NCBI RefSeq assembly: GCF_024611995.1
Contig: NZ_CP102509.1
Location: 5,704,001 to 5,768,000 of the forward strand
Length of the DNA: 64,000 nt
Source of the DNA: Streptomyces sp. NBC_00162
GTDB lineage: Bacteria; Actinomycetota; Actinomycetes; Streptomycetales; Streptomycetaceae
Direction: 5' to 3'
A program made the translations under genes and the position numbers. Below the pieces are notes generated by a model. That model did no database searches, was not told the DNA's origin, and worked only from the letters and a program-made list of their open reading frames with translations. Every line of letters begins with the position of its first letter. Position 1 is the first letter of the stretch. This document shows positions 35,184-44,054 of the stretch, piece by piece.

Positions 35184-35981
35184 TCAGGCCGTGACGTGGT
35201 CGATCAGGTGCTCCACCGCGCCCAGAAGGGTGGGCTCCAGATCACGGTACGAGGTCACCCGGGACAGGATGTGCTGCCAGGCGGCGCCGGTGTTCTCGGG
35301 CCAGCCCAGCGAGCGGCAGATGCCCGTCTTCCAGTCCTGGCCGCGGGGGATCACCGGCCACGCCGGGATGCCCAGCGCCGACGGCTTCACGGCCTGCCAG
35401 ACGTCCACGTACGGGTGGCCCACGATCAGGACGTCCGGAGAGGTCACCGACGCGGCGATCCGGGACTCCTTCGAGCCCGGCACCAGGTGGTCCACCAGGA
35501 TCCCCAGGCGGGCGTCCGGGGCCGGGGCGAACTCCGCCACGATGGCCGGGAGGTCGTCGATGCCCTCCAGGTACTCCACCACCACGCCCTCGATCCGCAG
35601 GTCGTCACCCCAGACCCGCTCCACCAGCTCGGCGTCGTGCCGGCCCTCGACGTAGATCCGGCCCGCCCGCGCCACCCGGGCCCGGGCGCCCGGGACGGCG
35701 ATCGAGCCGGAGGCCGTACGGGCCGGTCCGGCCGGGCCCCGGGACGGGCGGACCAGGGTGACGACGGCGCCCTCCAGCAGGAACCCCCGCGGCTCCATCG
35801 GGAACACCCGCCGCTTGCCGAAGCGGTCCTCCAGGGTCACCGTGCCCGCCTCGCAGGCCACCACCGCGCCGCAGAAGTCCGTACCGGCCACCTCGACCAC
35901 CAGATCGGGTTCCGCCGCCACCTCCGGCACGGCCTTGGAACGCTTCCACTGGGGGGTCAGGTCGGGGGAGTACTCGCGCAT
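35184..35981 (-). CDS. DUF3097 family protein
   Basis: 265-aa actinobacterial conserved protein. It contains a short beta-rich N-terminal part (SAVACEAGTVTLEDRFGKRRVFPM-like barrel) and a Toprim-like part (RIYVEGRHDAELVERVWGDDLR near 131-152 and LGILVDHLVPGSKESRIA near 184-201). The EGRHDAE and VDHLVPGSKE residues resemble a Toprim Glu and DxD-type site, so a nucleic-acid-related role is plausible but unproven. The start codon is preceded by TAGTGT 7 nt away, suggesting a leaderless mRNA. It ends 28 bp from the convergent DUF308 gene. Confidence 0.85.
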   Translation of the reverse strand: MREYSPDLTPQWKRSKAVPEVAAEPDLVVEVAGTDFCGAVVACEAGTVTLEDRFGKRRVFPMEPRGFLLEGAVVTLVRPSRGPAGPARTASGSIAVPGARARVARAGRIYVEGRHDAELVERVWGDDLRIEGVVVEYLEGIDDLPAIVAEFAPAPDARLGILVDHLVPGSKESRIAASVTSPDVLIVGHPYVDVWQAVKPSALGIPAWPVIPRGQDWKTGICRSLGWPENTGAAWQHILSRVTSYRDLEPTLLGAVEHLIDHVTA

Positions 35982-36009
35982 CCGGCCGACACTAGGAGAG
36001 CCGCGGCCG

Positions 36010-36735
36010 TCATGCCCCCGACACGCCGAAACGGGCGGCCAGTGTGGCGCGTTGCGCACGCACGAAGGCCGCGGAGACCACCGCTCCGTGACCCGGCACG
36101 TACTGCGCGTCGTCCCCGCCCAGCGCCAGCAGCCGGTCCAGGGCCGCGGGCCACTGCCGGGGCACCGCGTCCGGGCCGGCCAAGGGTTCGCCCGACTCCT
36201 CGACCAGGTCCCCGCAGAACACCGTCTCGCGCTCGCCCGGCACGAAGACCGCCAGGTCGTGGCGCGTGTGCCCGGGCCCCACATTGGCCAGGAGCACCTG
36301 CACCCCGCCCAGCTCCAGCGTCCACTCGCCCGACACCAGGTGCTTCGGCGTCACCAGCAGGTCCACCGCCTCCGCGGCCTCCGCGTCTGCCAGACCGTGC
36401 CGCACCGCGTCTCCGCGCAGCTCCTGGCGGCCCGTGGCGAGCAGCGCGTCCAGCCCGACCGCCCCGTACACCTCGGCCCCGGGGAAGGCCGCCGCGCCCA
36501 GGATGTGGTCGAAATGGCCGTGCGTGAATGCGATATGGGTCACGTGCCGGCCCGCCAGCCGCTCGGCCTCCGCCCTCACCTGTGCGCCCTCGCGCAGGCA
36601 CGAACCGGGGTCGACGAGGAGGACGGAATCGTCCCCCACCACCAGCCCCACCGTGCAGTCCCACACCGGGAGCCGCCGACGGCCGGTCCGTCCGGTCAGC
36701 CTTTCCCAGCCCGCCTCTTCCCAACGCACGTCCAT
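36010..36735 (-). CDS. Metallo-beta-lactamase-fold hydrolase
   Basis: 241-aa MBL-fold protein. The metal motif is [12 protein letters not shown] near residues 70-81, then [15 protein letters not shown] (third His) near 152-166 and FCGDLVE (bridging Asp) near 172-178, with VPGHGAVV near the end. A thioesterase- or quinolinase-type substrate is possible. The ATG at 36735 is preceded by TAGCGT ending 6 nt upstream, consistent with a leaderless transcript. It diverges from hrcA; about 145 bp holds both promoters and the CIRCE element. Confidence 0.88.
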   Translation of the reverse strand: MDVRWEEAGWERLTGRTGRRRLPVWDCTVGLVVGDDSVLLVDPGSCLREGAQVRAEAERLAGRHVTHIAFTHGHFDHILGAAAFPGAEVYGAVGLDALLATGRQELRGDAVRHGLADAEAAEAVDLLVTPKHLVSGEWTLELGGVQVLLANVGPGHTRHDLAVFVPGERETVFCGDLVEESGEPLAGPDAVPRQWPAALDRLLALGGDDAQYVPGHGAVVSAAFVRAQRATLAARFGVSGA

Positions 36736-36788
36736 GCCGCGACGCTACCCTGGCGGGCCTCCCTTGCCAGGGTCTTACTACCCGGCCG

Positions 36789-36794
36789 TACACT
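36789..36794 (+). promoter_or_regulatory. -10 box of the hrcA promoter
   Basis: TACACT at 36789-36794. A TTGCCA 19 bp upstream is a possible but widely spaced -35. The CIRCE operator begins 14 bp after this box, around the expected transcription start. Confidence 0.5.
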
Positions 36795-36807
36795 GAGCGG
36801 GGGATCT

Positions 36808-36834
36808 CTGGCACTCGAACGACCAGAGTGCCAA
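36808..36834. promoter_or_regulatory. CIRCE operator (HrcA binding site)
   Basis: CTGGCACTC-N9-GAGTGCCAA, 8 of 9 bases symmetrical; consensus TTAGCACTC-N9-GAGTGCTAA. It lies between the hrcA -10 box and the hrcA start, so HrcA represses its own gene and dnaJ. The heat-shock link comes from family knowledge. Confidence 0.92.
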
Positions 36835-36881
36835 CGACCGAGCTTCAACATGGCAACGGACCACAGCTGGAGGTGTGCGCG

Positions 36882-37898
36882 ATGCTCAGCGAACGCAGAC
36901 TCGAAGTGCTGCGCGCCATCGTCCAGGACTACGTCGGGACGGAGGAGCCGGTCGGCTCCAAGGCGCTCACCGAGCGGCACCGGCTCGGAGTCTCGCCCGC
37001 CACCGTGCGCAACGACATGGCCGTGCTGGAGGACGAGGGCTACATCGCCCAGCCCCACACCAGCGCCGGCCGGATCCCCACCGACAAGGGCTACCGCCTC
37101 TTCGTCGACAGGCTGGCGGGGGTCAAACCGCTGTCGACGCCCGAGCGCCGGGCCATCCAGAACTTCCTCGACGGCGCCGTCGACCTCGACGACGTGGTCG
37201 GCCGGACGGTGCGGCTGCTCGCGCAGCTGACCCGGCAGGTCGCCGTCGTCCAGTACCCGAGCCTGACCCGGTCGACCGTCCGGCACGTGGAGCTGCTCTC
37301 GCTCGCTCCCGCGCGCCTGATGCTCGTACTGATCACGGACACCGGGCGCGTCGAGCAGCGGCTGATCGACTGCCCGAGCCCCTTCGGGGAGGCCTCTCTG
37401 GCCGATCTGCGGGCCCGGCTCAACAGCAGGGTCGTCGGCCGTCGTTTCACCGACGTGCCCCCGCTCGTCCAGGACCTCCCCGAGTCCTTCGAGGCCGACG
37501 ACCGCGGCACGGTGTCCACCGTGCTCACGACGCTCCTCGAAACCCTGGTCGAGGAAGCAGAAGAGCGGCTGATGATCGGCGGTACCGCCAATCTCACCCG
37601 CTTCGGACACGATTTTCCCCTGACGATCAGGCCGGTGCTCGAAGCGCTGGAGGAGCAGGTCGTGCTCCTCAAGCTGCTGGGCGAGGTCAACGAGTCGGGA
37701 ATGGCCGTACGGATCGGGCATGAGAACGCCTACGAGGGACTGAACTCCACGTCGGTCGTCTCGGTCGGTTACGGTTCGGGCGGCGAAACGGTCGCCAAAC
37801 TCGGCGTGGTCGGACCGACCCGCATGGACTACCCCGGAACGATGGGAGCGGTACGCGCAGTGGCACGTTACGTCGGACAGATCCTGGCGGAGTCGTAA
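36882..37898 (+). CDS. hrcA: Heat-inducible transcriptional repressor HrcA
   Basis: Winged-helix repressor of CIRCE-controlled heat-shock genes. 338 aa from the ATG at 36882, with GGAGGT 7 nt upstream; the frame is open further upstream but that part covers CIRCE. N-terminal [24 protein letters not shown] then [20 protein letters not shown], a GAF-like middle and C-terminal [19 protein letters not shown]. Stop TAA is directly followed by the dnaJ GTG. CIRCE upstream implies autoregulation. Confidence 0.95.
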   Translation: MLSERRLEVLRAIVQDYVGTEEPVGSKALTERHRLGVSPATVRNDMAVLEDEGYIAQPHTSAGRIPTDKGYRLFVDRLAGVKPLSTPERRAIQNFLDGAVDLDDVVGRTVRLLAQLTRQVAVVQYPSLTRSTVRHVELLSLAPARLMLVLITDTGRVEQRLIDCPSPFGEASLADLRARLNSRVVGRRFTDVPPLVQDLPESFEADDRGTVSTVLTTLLETLVEEAEERLMIGGTANLTRFGHDFPLTIRPVLEALEEQVVLLKLLGEVNESGMAVRIGHENAYEGLNSTSVVSVGYGSGGETVAKLGVVGPTRMDYPGTMGAVRAVARYVGQILAES

Positions 37899-39038
37899 GT
37901 GGCCACGGACTACTACGCCGTTCTCGGCGTGCGCCGCGACGCATCCCAGGACGAGATCAAGAAGGCCTTCCGGCGCCTCGCGCGTGAACTCCACCCGGAT
38001 GTGAATCCGGACCCGAAGACGCAGGAGCGCTTCAAGGAGATCAACGCGGCCTACGAGGTGCTCTCGGACCCGCAGAAGAAGCAGGTCTACGACCTCGGCG
38101 GCGACCCGCTGTCCTCCTCGGGCGGCGGTGGCGGAGCGGGCGGCTTCGGAGCGGGTGGCTTCGGCAACTTCTCCGACATCATGGACGCGTTCTTCGGCCA
38201 GAGTCAGCAGCGCGGCCCGCGCTCGCGGACCCGGCGCGGCCAGGACGCCATGATCCGTCTGGACCTGGAGCTGGACGAGGCGGCCTTCGGGACGACCAAG
38301 GACATCCAGGTCGACACGGCCGTCGTCTGCACCACCTGCTCCGGAGAGGGTGCCGCCCCCGGCACCTCCGCGCAGACGTGTGACATGTGCCGCGGCCGCG
38401 GTGAGGTCTCGCAGGTCACCCGGTCCTTCCTGGGCCAGGTCATGACCTCGCGCCCCTGCCCGCAGTGCCAGGGCTTCGGCACCGTGGTCCCCACCCCGTG
38501 CCCCGAGTGCGCGGGCGACGGCCGGGTCCGGTCCCGCCGCAGCCTCACGGTCAAGATCCCGGCCGGTGTCGAGAACGGCACCCGCATCCAGCTCGCGGGC
38601 GAGGGTGAGGTCGGCCCCGGCGGCGGCCCCGCCGGCGACCTGTACGTGGAGATCCACGAGCTGCCGCACCCGACCTTCCAGCGGCGCGGGGACGATCTGC
38701 ACTGCACGGTGACCATCCCGATGACGGCGGCCGCGCTGGGCACCAAGTGCCCGCTGGAGACGCTGGACGGTCTGGAGGAGATCGACATCCGGCCTGGTAC
38801 CGGGTCCGGTCAGGCGATCCCGCTGCACGGGCGCGGCGTCACCCACCTGCGGGGCGGCGGGCGCGGCGACCTGATCGTCCACGTCGAGGTCACCACCCCG
38901 GGCAAGCTGGACCCCCAGCAGGAGGACCTGCTGCGCCAGCTGGCGAAGCTGCGGGGCGAGGAGCGGCCGATGGGCCAGTTCGCGCCTGGTCAGCAGGGGC
39001 TGTTCAGCCGCCTGAAGGACGCGTTCAACGGTCGCTGA
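37899..39038 (+). CDS. dnaJ: Chaperone DnaJ (second copy, DnaJ2 type)
   Basis: Hsp40 co-chaperone of DnaK, 379 aa. J domain with HPDVNPD (HPD motif) near residues 31-37, a Gly/Phe-rich linker (about 70-95), four zinc-finger repeats CXXCXGXG at about 145-215 (CTTCSGEG, CDMCRGRG, CPQCQGFG, CPECAGDG) and two substrate-binding beta domains. The GTG at 37899 follows the hrcA TAA with no gap, so translation is coupled. In streptomycetes a hrcA-linked DnaJ is distinct from the copy in the dnaK operon. Confidence 0.95.
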   Translation: MATDYYAVLGVRRDASQDEIKKAFRRLARELHPDVNPDPKTQERFKEINAAYEVLSDPQKKQVYDLGGDPLSSSGGGGGAGGFGAGGFGNFSDIMDAFFGQSQQRGPRSRTRRGQDAMIRLDLELDEAAFGTTKDIQVDTAVVCTTCSGEGAAPGTSAQTCDMCRGRGEVSQVTRSFLGQVMTSRPCPQCQGFGTVVPTPCPECAGDGRVRSRRSLTVKIPAGVENGTRIQLAGEGEVGPGGGPAGDLYVEIHELPHPTFQRRGDDLHCTVTIPMTAAALGTKCPLETLDGLEEIDIRPGTGSGQAIPLHGRGVTHLRGGGRGDLIVHVEVTTPGKLDPQQEDLLRQLAKLRGEERPMGQFAPGQQGLFSRLKDAFNGR

Positions 39039-39175
39039 CCGTCTGCGACCTCTCATCGACGAGCCCGGCCGGGGATGCCCCCGGCCGGGCTCGTCGTATG
39101 TGATCCGGCCGCGCCGGGAAGCGGACTATGCCAGGCGAATGCCGTGATTCGGTCCCCTGAGCGGGACATGGCACG

Positions 39176-40276
39176 ATGCAGTGCATGTCCTCGGCACCGA
39201 ACGGTCTCTGCGCTTATCCGATCGTGCAGGCCCCCATGGCGGGCGGCGCCTCGTGTCCGCCGCTCGTCGCCGCCGTGTGCGAGGCGGGCGGACTGGGCTT
39301 CCTGGCCGGCGGGTACAAGACCGCCGACGGCATGTACCAGGAGATCAAGCAGGTGCGCGCGCTCACCCGGCGCCCCTTCGGGGTGAACCTCTTCATGCCG
39401 CAGACCGGTTACGTGGACCCGGCCGCCGTGGAGGCGTACCGCGGCCAGCTGGCCGGCGAGGCCAGCTGGTACGAGGTCTCCCTCGCCGACGAGGACATCA
39501 TCGGCACCTGCGACGACGGCTACGACGCCAAACTCGCCATTCTTCTGGAGGACCCGGTCCCGGTCGTCTCCTTCACCTTCGGCTGTCCCGCCCCGGCGGT
39601 CCTGGCCTCGCTGCGCAAGGCCGGTACGTACACCGTCGTCACCGCGACCTCCGTCGAGGAGGCCCGCTGCGCGCAGGAGTCCGGGGCCGACGCCGTCTGC
39701 GTCCAGGGGGTGGAGGCCGGCGGCCACCAGGGCACGCACCGGGACGATCCGCAGGCCGACGGCACGGCGTCGGTGGGCCTGCTCGCGCTCGTGGCCCAGG
39801 TACGGGAGGCGGTCGCCCTCCCGATCATCGCGGCGGGCGGTCTGATGCGGGGCTCGCAGATCGCCGCGCTGCTGGCGGCGGGCGCGGAGGCGGCCCAGCT
39901 CGGGACGGCCTTCCTGGCCTGCCCGGAGTCGGGGGCGGACCCGCTGCACAAGAAGGCGCTGACGGACCCGCTGTTCGTCCGGACCGAGCTGACCCGGGCC
40001 TTCTCCGGGCGGCCGGGGCGGGGCCTGGTCAACCGGTTCATGCGCGAGCACGGGCCGTACGCCCCCGCCGCCTACCCGCAGATCCACTACCTGACCTCGG
40101 GGCTGCGCAAGGCGGCCGCCGCGGCCGGGGACCCGCAGGGCATGGCGCTGTGGGCGGGCCAGGGGCACCGGCTGGCGCGGGCGCTGCCGGCGGGGGAGCT
40201 GATGGAGGTGCTGGCGGCCGAACTGGCCGAGGCACAGAGCACGTTGAAGGCAATGCAGATGAGGAGTGCGTCATGA
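39176..40276 (+). CDS. FMN-dependent nitronate monooxygenase-like oxidoreductase
   Basis: TIM-barrel flavoprotein of the NMO/2-nitropropane dioxygenase family, 366 aa. Signature AYPIVQAPMAGGASCPPLVAAV near residues 14-35, VSFTFGCPAPAVLASL, the catalytic-type His in VQGVEAGGHQGTH near 178-190, and FMN-phosphate segments IIAAGGLMRGSQIAALLAAGA near 218-238. Substrate unknown. Two ATGs, 39176 and 39185, are possible starts with no clear ribosome site. The stop overlaps rsmE by 4 bp, so they are coupled. Confidence 0.88.
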   Translation: MQCMSSAPNGLCAYPIVQAPMAGGASCPPLVAAVCEAGGLGFLAGGYKTADGMYQEIKQVRALTRRPFGVNLFMPQTGYVDPAAVEAYRGQLAGEASWYEVSLADEDIIGTCDDGYDAKLAILLEDPVPVVSFTFGCPAPAVLASLRKAGTYTVVTATSVEEARCAQESGADAVCVQGVEAGGHQGTHRDDPQADGTASVGLLALVAQVREAVALPIIAAGGLMRGSQIAALLAAGAEAAQLGTAFLACPESGADPLHKKALTDPLFVRTELTRAFSGRPGRGLVNRFMREHGPYAPAAYPQIHYLTSGLRKAAAAAGDPQGMALWAGQGHRLARALPAGELMEVLAAELAEAQSTLKAMQMRSAS

Positions 40277-41016
40277 CGGCCCCGGTGTTCGTGGTCGAAG
40301 AGGTCCCGGCGGGACCGGAGTTCGTCCTGGACGGCCCGGAGGGCCGGCACGCGGTGTCCGTGAAGCGGCTGAACGCGGGCGAGGCGGTGGTCCTCACGGA
40401 CGGCCGGGGCGGCTGGGCCGACGCGGTCGTGAAGGCGGCGGAGGGCAAGGACCGGCTGGTCGTGACCGTGTCCGGGGTCTTCGAGGAAGCCGAACCGGCC
40501 GTCCGGATCACCGTGGTCCAGGCCCTGCCCAAGGGGGACCGGGGCGAGGTGGCCGTGGAGACCATGACCGAGACGGGCGTGGACGCGATCGTGCCCTGGC
40601 AGGCCTCGCGCTGCATCACGCAGTGGCGCGGCGACCGAGGGGCCAAGTCCCTGGCCAAGTGGCGGGCCACCGCCCGGGAGGCGGGGAAGCAGTCCCGCCG
40701 GGTCCGCTTCCCGGAGGTGGCCGAGGCCATGTCCACCAAGCAGGTGGCGGCCCTGCTGGCCGGCGCCGACCTGGCGATGGTCCTCCACGAGGACCGCGAC
40801 ACCCCCTCCGAGGCCCTGGCCGAGGCCAAGCTCCCGGCAGCCGGGTCCGTCGTGCTGGTCGTCGGCCCGGAGGGCGGGGTCTCCCCTGAGGAGCTGGCCG
40901 TCTTCGCCGAGGCGGGAGCCCACCCGTACCGCCTGGGCCGCTCCGTCCTGCGGACCTCCACGGCGGGCACGGCCGCGACGGCGGTGCTGCTGGCCCGTAC
41001 CGGGCGCTGGGCCTAG
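40273..41016 (+). CDS. rsmE: 16S rRNA (uracil1498-N3)-methyltransferase (RsmE)
   Basis: SPOUT-family methyltransferase modifying U1498 of 16S rRNA. 247 aa with an N-terminal PUA-like domain (FVLDGPEGRHAVSVKRLNAGE), then the trefoil-knot region VLVVGPEGGVSPEELAVFAEAGA near 195-217 and YRLGRSVLRTSTAGTAATA near 220-238. The ATG overlaps the upstream stop (ATGA) and has GAGGAG 6 nt ahead. It typically precedes a HIT gene in streptomycetes, as here. Confidence 0.93.
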   Translation: MTAPVFVVEEVPAGPEFVLDGPEGRHAVSVKRLNAGEAVVLTDGRGGWADAVVKAAEGKDRLVVTVSGVFEEAEPAVRITVVQALPKGDRGEVAVETMTETGVDAIVPWQASRCITQWRGDRGAKSLAKWRATAREAGKQSRRVRFPEVAEAMSTKQVAALLAGADLAMVLHEDRDTPSEALAEAKLPAAGSVVLVVGPEGGVSPEELAVFAEAGAHPYRLGRSVLRTSTAGTAATAVLLARTGRWA

Positions 41017-41021
41017 GAACC

Positions 41022-41050
41022 CCCTGGACGTCCCCTGGACGTCCCCTGGC
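41022..41050 (+). repeat. Short tandem repeat between rsmE and the HIT gene
   Basis: The unit CCCTGGACGTC (11 bp) is repeated about 2.6 times. Nothing else in this 98-bp gap is clearly recognisable apart from the downstream gene's ribosome site. Confidence 0.7.
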
Positions 41051-41114
41051 GGAACTCCCGTCCGCGCTCCGGGGATACGATGCCCGGAGCGATCAACGAC
41101 ACGGAGGCGAACTG

Positions 41115-41474
41115 ATGGCCGGGGAACCGCAGGCCGACTGCCTGTTCTGCAAGATCGTCGCGGGGAACATCCCGGCGACCGTGGTCCGCGAGACCGAGAC
41201 GACCGTCGCCTTCCGGGACATCAACCCGCAGGCGCCGACGCACATCCTCGTCATCCCCAAGGTGCACTACCCCGACGGGGCCTCGCTGGCCGCGGCCGAG
41301 CCCGCCATCGCCGCCGGCCTCCTCGCCGAGGCCGGGCAGATCGCGCTCGACGAGAAGATCGCCGACCACGGTTACCGGGTCGTCTTCAACACGGGCGCCG
41401 GTGCCGGCCAGACCGTCTTCCACGCCCACGCGCACGTCCTCGGCGGCCGCGGCCTCCAGTGGCCCCCCGGATAG
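41115..41474 (+). CDS. HIT-family nucleotide hydrolase/transferase
   Basis: Histidine-triad protein, 119 aa, hydrolysing nucleoside phosphoramidates or similar. N-terminal DCLFCKIVAGNIPA near 8-21 with a zinc-type Cys pair, NPQAPTHILVIPKVHY near 37-52, and the triad HAHAHVLGGRG near 103-113 (H-x-H-x-H-x-x). GGAGGCG and TACGAT upstream indicate a conventional leadered promoter. It precedes RNase Z by 3 bp. Confidence 0.93.
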   Translation: MAGEPQADCLFCKIVAGNIPATVVRETETTVAFRDINPQAPTHILVIPKVHYPDGASLAAAEPAIAAGLLAEAGQIALDEKIADHGYRVVFNTGAGAGQTVFHAHAHVLGGRGLQWPPG

Positions 41475-41477
41475 CCA

Positions 41478-42389
41478 GTGTCCGTACGCGAGTTCGTGGT
41501 GCTGGGCACTGCCAGTCAGGTGCCCACCCGCCACCGCAACCACAACGGCTACCTGTTGCGCTGGGACGGCGAGGGCATCCTCTTCGACCCGGGCGAGGGC
41601 ACGCAGCGCCAGATGCTGCGGGCCGGGGTGGCCGCGCACGACATCAACCGGATCTGCGTCACCCACTTCCACGGTGACCACAGTCTCGGCCTGGCCGGGG
41701 TGATCCAGCGGATCAACCTCGACCGGGTCCCGCACCCCGTCACCGCGCACTACCCGGCCTCGGGGCAGAAGTTCTTCGACCGGCTGCGCTACGCCACGGC
41801 CTACCGCGAAACGGTGCCGCTGGCCGAGGAGCCGGTGGCCGGGGACGGGATGCGGGCGCTGGCGAGCGGGGCCTCGTACGTCCTGGAGGCCAGGAGGCTC
41901 TCCCACCCGGTGGAGTCCTTCGGCTATCGGCTCACCGAGCCGGACGGGCGCCGCATGGTGCCGGAGCTGCTGGCGCGGCACGGGATCAAGGGGCCGGACG
42001 TGGGCCGGATCCAGCGCGAGGGGCGGCTGGGCGCGGTCACGCTGGAAGAGGTCAGCGAGCCGAAGTCCGGGCAGCGGTTCGCGTTCGTCATGGACACCCG
42101 GCTCTGCGCGGGCGTGGACGAGCTGGCCGAGGGCTGCGACATGCTGGTGATCGAGTCCACCTTCCTCGACGAGGACGAGCAGCTGGCCACCGAGCACGGG
42201 CACCTCACGGCCGGGCAGGCGGCGCGGGTGGCGCGGGACGCGGGCGTACGGCACCTGGTGCTGACGCACTTCTCGCAGCGCTACACCGACCCCTCGGAGT
42301 TCGAACGGCAGGCCCGTGCGGCTGGGTTCGAGGGTGAGTTGACGGTGGCGGCGGACCTGGTCCGCGTGCCGCTTCCGAAGCGCCGCTGA
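41478..42389 (+). CDS. rnz: Ribonuclease Z (tRNA 3'-processing MBL nuclease)
   Basis: Cuts the 3' trailer from tRNA precursors, which matters here because the tRNA-Ala genes do not encode CCA. 303 aa MBL fold: [18 protein letters not shown] near 8-25, DPGEGTQRQ, the zinc motif [13 protein letters not shown] near 58-70, FVMDTRL, and [11 protein letters not shown] near 264-274 with the distal His/Arg. GTG start at 41478, 3 bp after the HIT stop, so likely co-transcribed. The RNase Z assignment rests on the complete motif set and length. Confidence 0.88.
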   Translation: MSVREFVVLGTASQVPTRHRNHNGYLLRWDGEGILFDPGEGTQRQMLRAGVAAHDINRICVTHFHGDHSLGLAGVIQRINLDRVPHPVTAHYPASGQKFFDRLRYATAYRETVPLAEEPVAGDGMRALASGASYVLEARRLSHPVESFGYRLTEPDGRRMVPELLARHGIKGPDVGRIQREGRLGAVTLEEVSEPKSGQRFAFVMDTRLCAGVDELAEGCDMLVIESTFLDEDEQLATEHGHLTAGQAARVARDAGVRHLVLTHFSQRYTDPSEFERQARAAGFEGELTVAADLVRVPLPKRR

Positions 42390-42410
42390 CGGGTTGGGCC
42401 CTGGGTCCGC

Positions 42411-42493
42411 TGCTGGGGCTCCGCCCCAGACCCCGCGCCTCAAACTCCCCCAGACTCCGTCCGGGGGGACCCCCAGGCGAGGCTGGATTCTTG
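42411..42493. repeat. Streptomyces dispersed intergenic palindromic repeat, copy 2 (inverted relative to copy 1)
   Basis: Read on the minus strand it contains AATCCAGCC, GTTTGAGGCGCGGGG and CTGGGGCGGAGCCCCAG in the same order as copy 1 at 8616, with an extra internal stretch (GGGTCCCCCCGGACGGAG). It overlaps the C-terminal codons of the MFS gene. Confidence 0.75.
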
Positions 42494-43828
42494 CTGATGC
42501 CGGCCCGAACGTGCGCGCAGCACAACCCGACGCCCTGCCGTCCGTACGCGACGGACCCGGATCTCCGCGACTTCCAGTTCCGCGGCGCCGACGCGGGGGA
42601 TCGCCCCCGACGGGGTGCCGGCTCCGGCGGCGAGGACGGCCGCCGGGGCGCCACCGCGGCGGCGGACCGAGCCGGCCGTCAGCGGACGGCCACCGGCGTG
42701 CAGCGCGACGGCGGTCATCGGCCCGGCCACCGCCAGCAGCAGCGCGCCCAGCACCAGGCCCATGCCGGGGAAGCCCGTGGCCTCGGCGAGCAGGCTGCCG
42801 GTGACGGGCCCGCAGGCCACGCCCAGCGAGGACGCCGACCCGGCCAGCACCGCCCAGCGGCCGCGCGGGTCCAGTGCGGCGGCGAGGCCGATGGCGTACG
42901 AGAGCACCACCGGGTAGACGGCGTTCCACAGGATCTCCCCGGTGGCGAAGCTGCCGAGGCCGCGGGCGGACGAGGACATCACCACGCAGCAGGCGATCAC
43001 CGCCGTTCCCGCGCCGATCGGGACCGCGCGGCCCAGGCGGGCGCCGAGCGCCGAGGCGGCCGTGACCCCGAGCAGGCCCGCGCCGAGCGCCGCGGCGAAG
43101 ACGACGCCGAGGGTGACCTCCGAGAGGCCCGCCTGCTGGGCGCCGATCCGGCCGCTGACCCCCCACAGGGCGTTCTGCGCGAGGGACCACAGCATCAGGG
43201 AGCCCGCCAGGACCACCCCGGCGCGCGGGTACGGCAGCCGGCCCGGGGCGACCCCGGTCACGGCCTGTGCGGCGGAGCCGCCCAGGCGGCCCGTGGCCGG
43301 CCAGACCACCGCCGCGACCAGCGCGATCGCGGCGAACGGGAGCCCGTGGCCGCCCCCGAGCCGCGGCAGGGTCAGGTACAGCGCCCCGGCGGTCGCCGAG
43401 ACCGACAGCAGCCCCAGGGCCGAGGTGCGGTGCGGGTCGCGCTGCCCGGCGATCCCGGAGGCGGCCACGGCGGTCGCGGTCCCGGAGCCGAAGCCGCCGA
43501 CCACGGCGCCCGCGACGACCAGCGGCAGCAGCGAGGTCGCGGCGGCCGTGCCGTATCCGGCGACGGCCAGCAGCAGCCCGAGGCGGGCCGGCCGGCGGGG
43601 TCCGTGCCGGCCGATCCGGGAGGCCAGGGTGAAACCGGCCGCGGCGGAGCCGAGCAGCAAGGCCGTGCCGATCAGACCGGCCTGCGCGGGGCTCAGCGGC
43701 AGGTGGGCGTCGAGCCGTCCGACGACGGTCGGCAGGAGGTACGGGGCGACGTAGCCGGCGGTGAAGAGGGCCACCAGGGGCCAGGCGGCGGGCGGCGCGG
43801 AGAGCGGCGCGGGGGTGCGGTCGTGCAC
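42440..43828 (-). CDS. MFS transporter (YbjJ-like); C-terminus runs into an intergenic repeat
   Basis: 462 aa with about 12 hydrophobic helices, beginning PLVALFTAGYVAPYLLPTVVGRL. Between helices 2 and 3 is ASRIGRHGPRRPARLG, the MFS motif A region in weakened form. Substrate unknown; the family includes sugar/drug exporters. The GTG at 43828 gives the conventional N-terminus; a TTG at 43897 is the furthest in-frame start. The final ~65 residues are Arg/Ala/Gly-rich and the stop at 42440 lies inside the dispersed repeat, so the native C-terminus may have been replaced. Confidence 0.78.
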   Translation of the reverse strand: MHDRTPAPLSAPPAAWPLVALFTAGYVAPYLLPTVVGRLDAHLPLSPAQAGLIGTALLLGSAAAGFTLASRIGRHGPRRPARLGLLLAVAGYGTAAATSLLPLVVAGAVVGGFGSGTATAVAASGIAGQRDPHRTSALGLLSVSATAGALYLTLPRLGGGHGLPFAAIALVAAVVWPATGRLGGSAAQAVTGVAPGRLPYPRAGVVLAGSLMLWSLAQNALWGVSGRIGAQQAGLSEVTLGVVFAAALGAGLLGVTAASALGARLGRAVPIGAGTAVIACCVVMSSSARGLGSFATGEILWNAVYPVVLSYAIGLAAALDPRGRWAVLAGSASSLGVACGPVTGSLLAEATGFPGMGLVLGALLLAVAGPMTAVALHAGGRPLTAGSVRRRGGAPAAVLAAGAGTPSGAIPRVGAAELEVAEIRVRRVRTAGRRVVLRARSGRHQQESSLAWGSPRTESGGV

Positions 43829-44054
43829 GTGCGTTTTCCAGGTGGTGCGGTGTTGCGCGGCGCCGCCGCAGAGTGAGCGGGGCCACTTGTTTATCAAGTG
43901 GCCCGATACCGGGAAAAGAGCGTCCCTGCAGTGATCTGCGACACACTGGGTTTGGATTCGTGCGAGCCGGGCAGGGCTGGCAGCTTTCCTCCGGAAATCC
44001 TCCTCCGGAAACCCTCCTGAGGAAACGACCCTTCAAGACAACGGGGAGTACACC

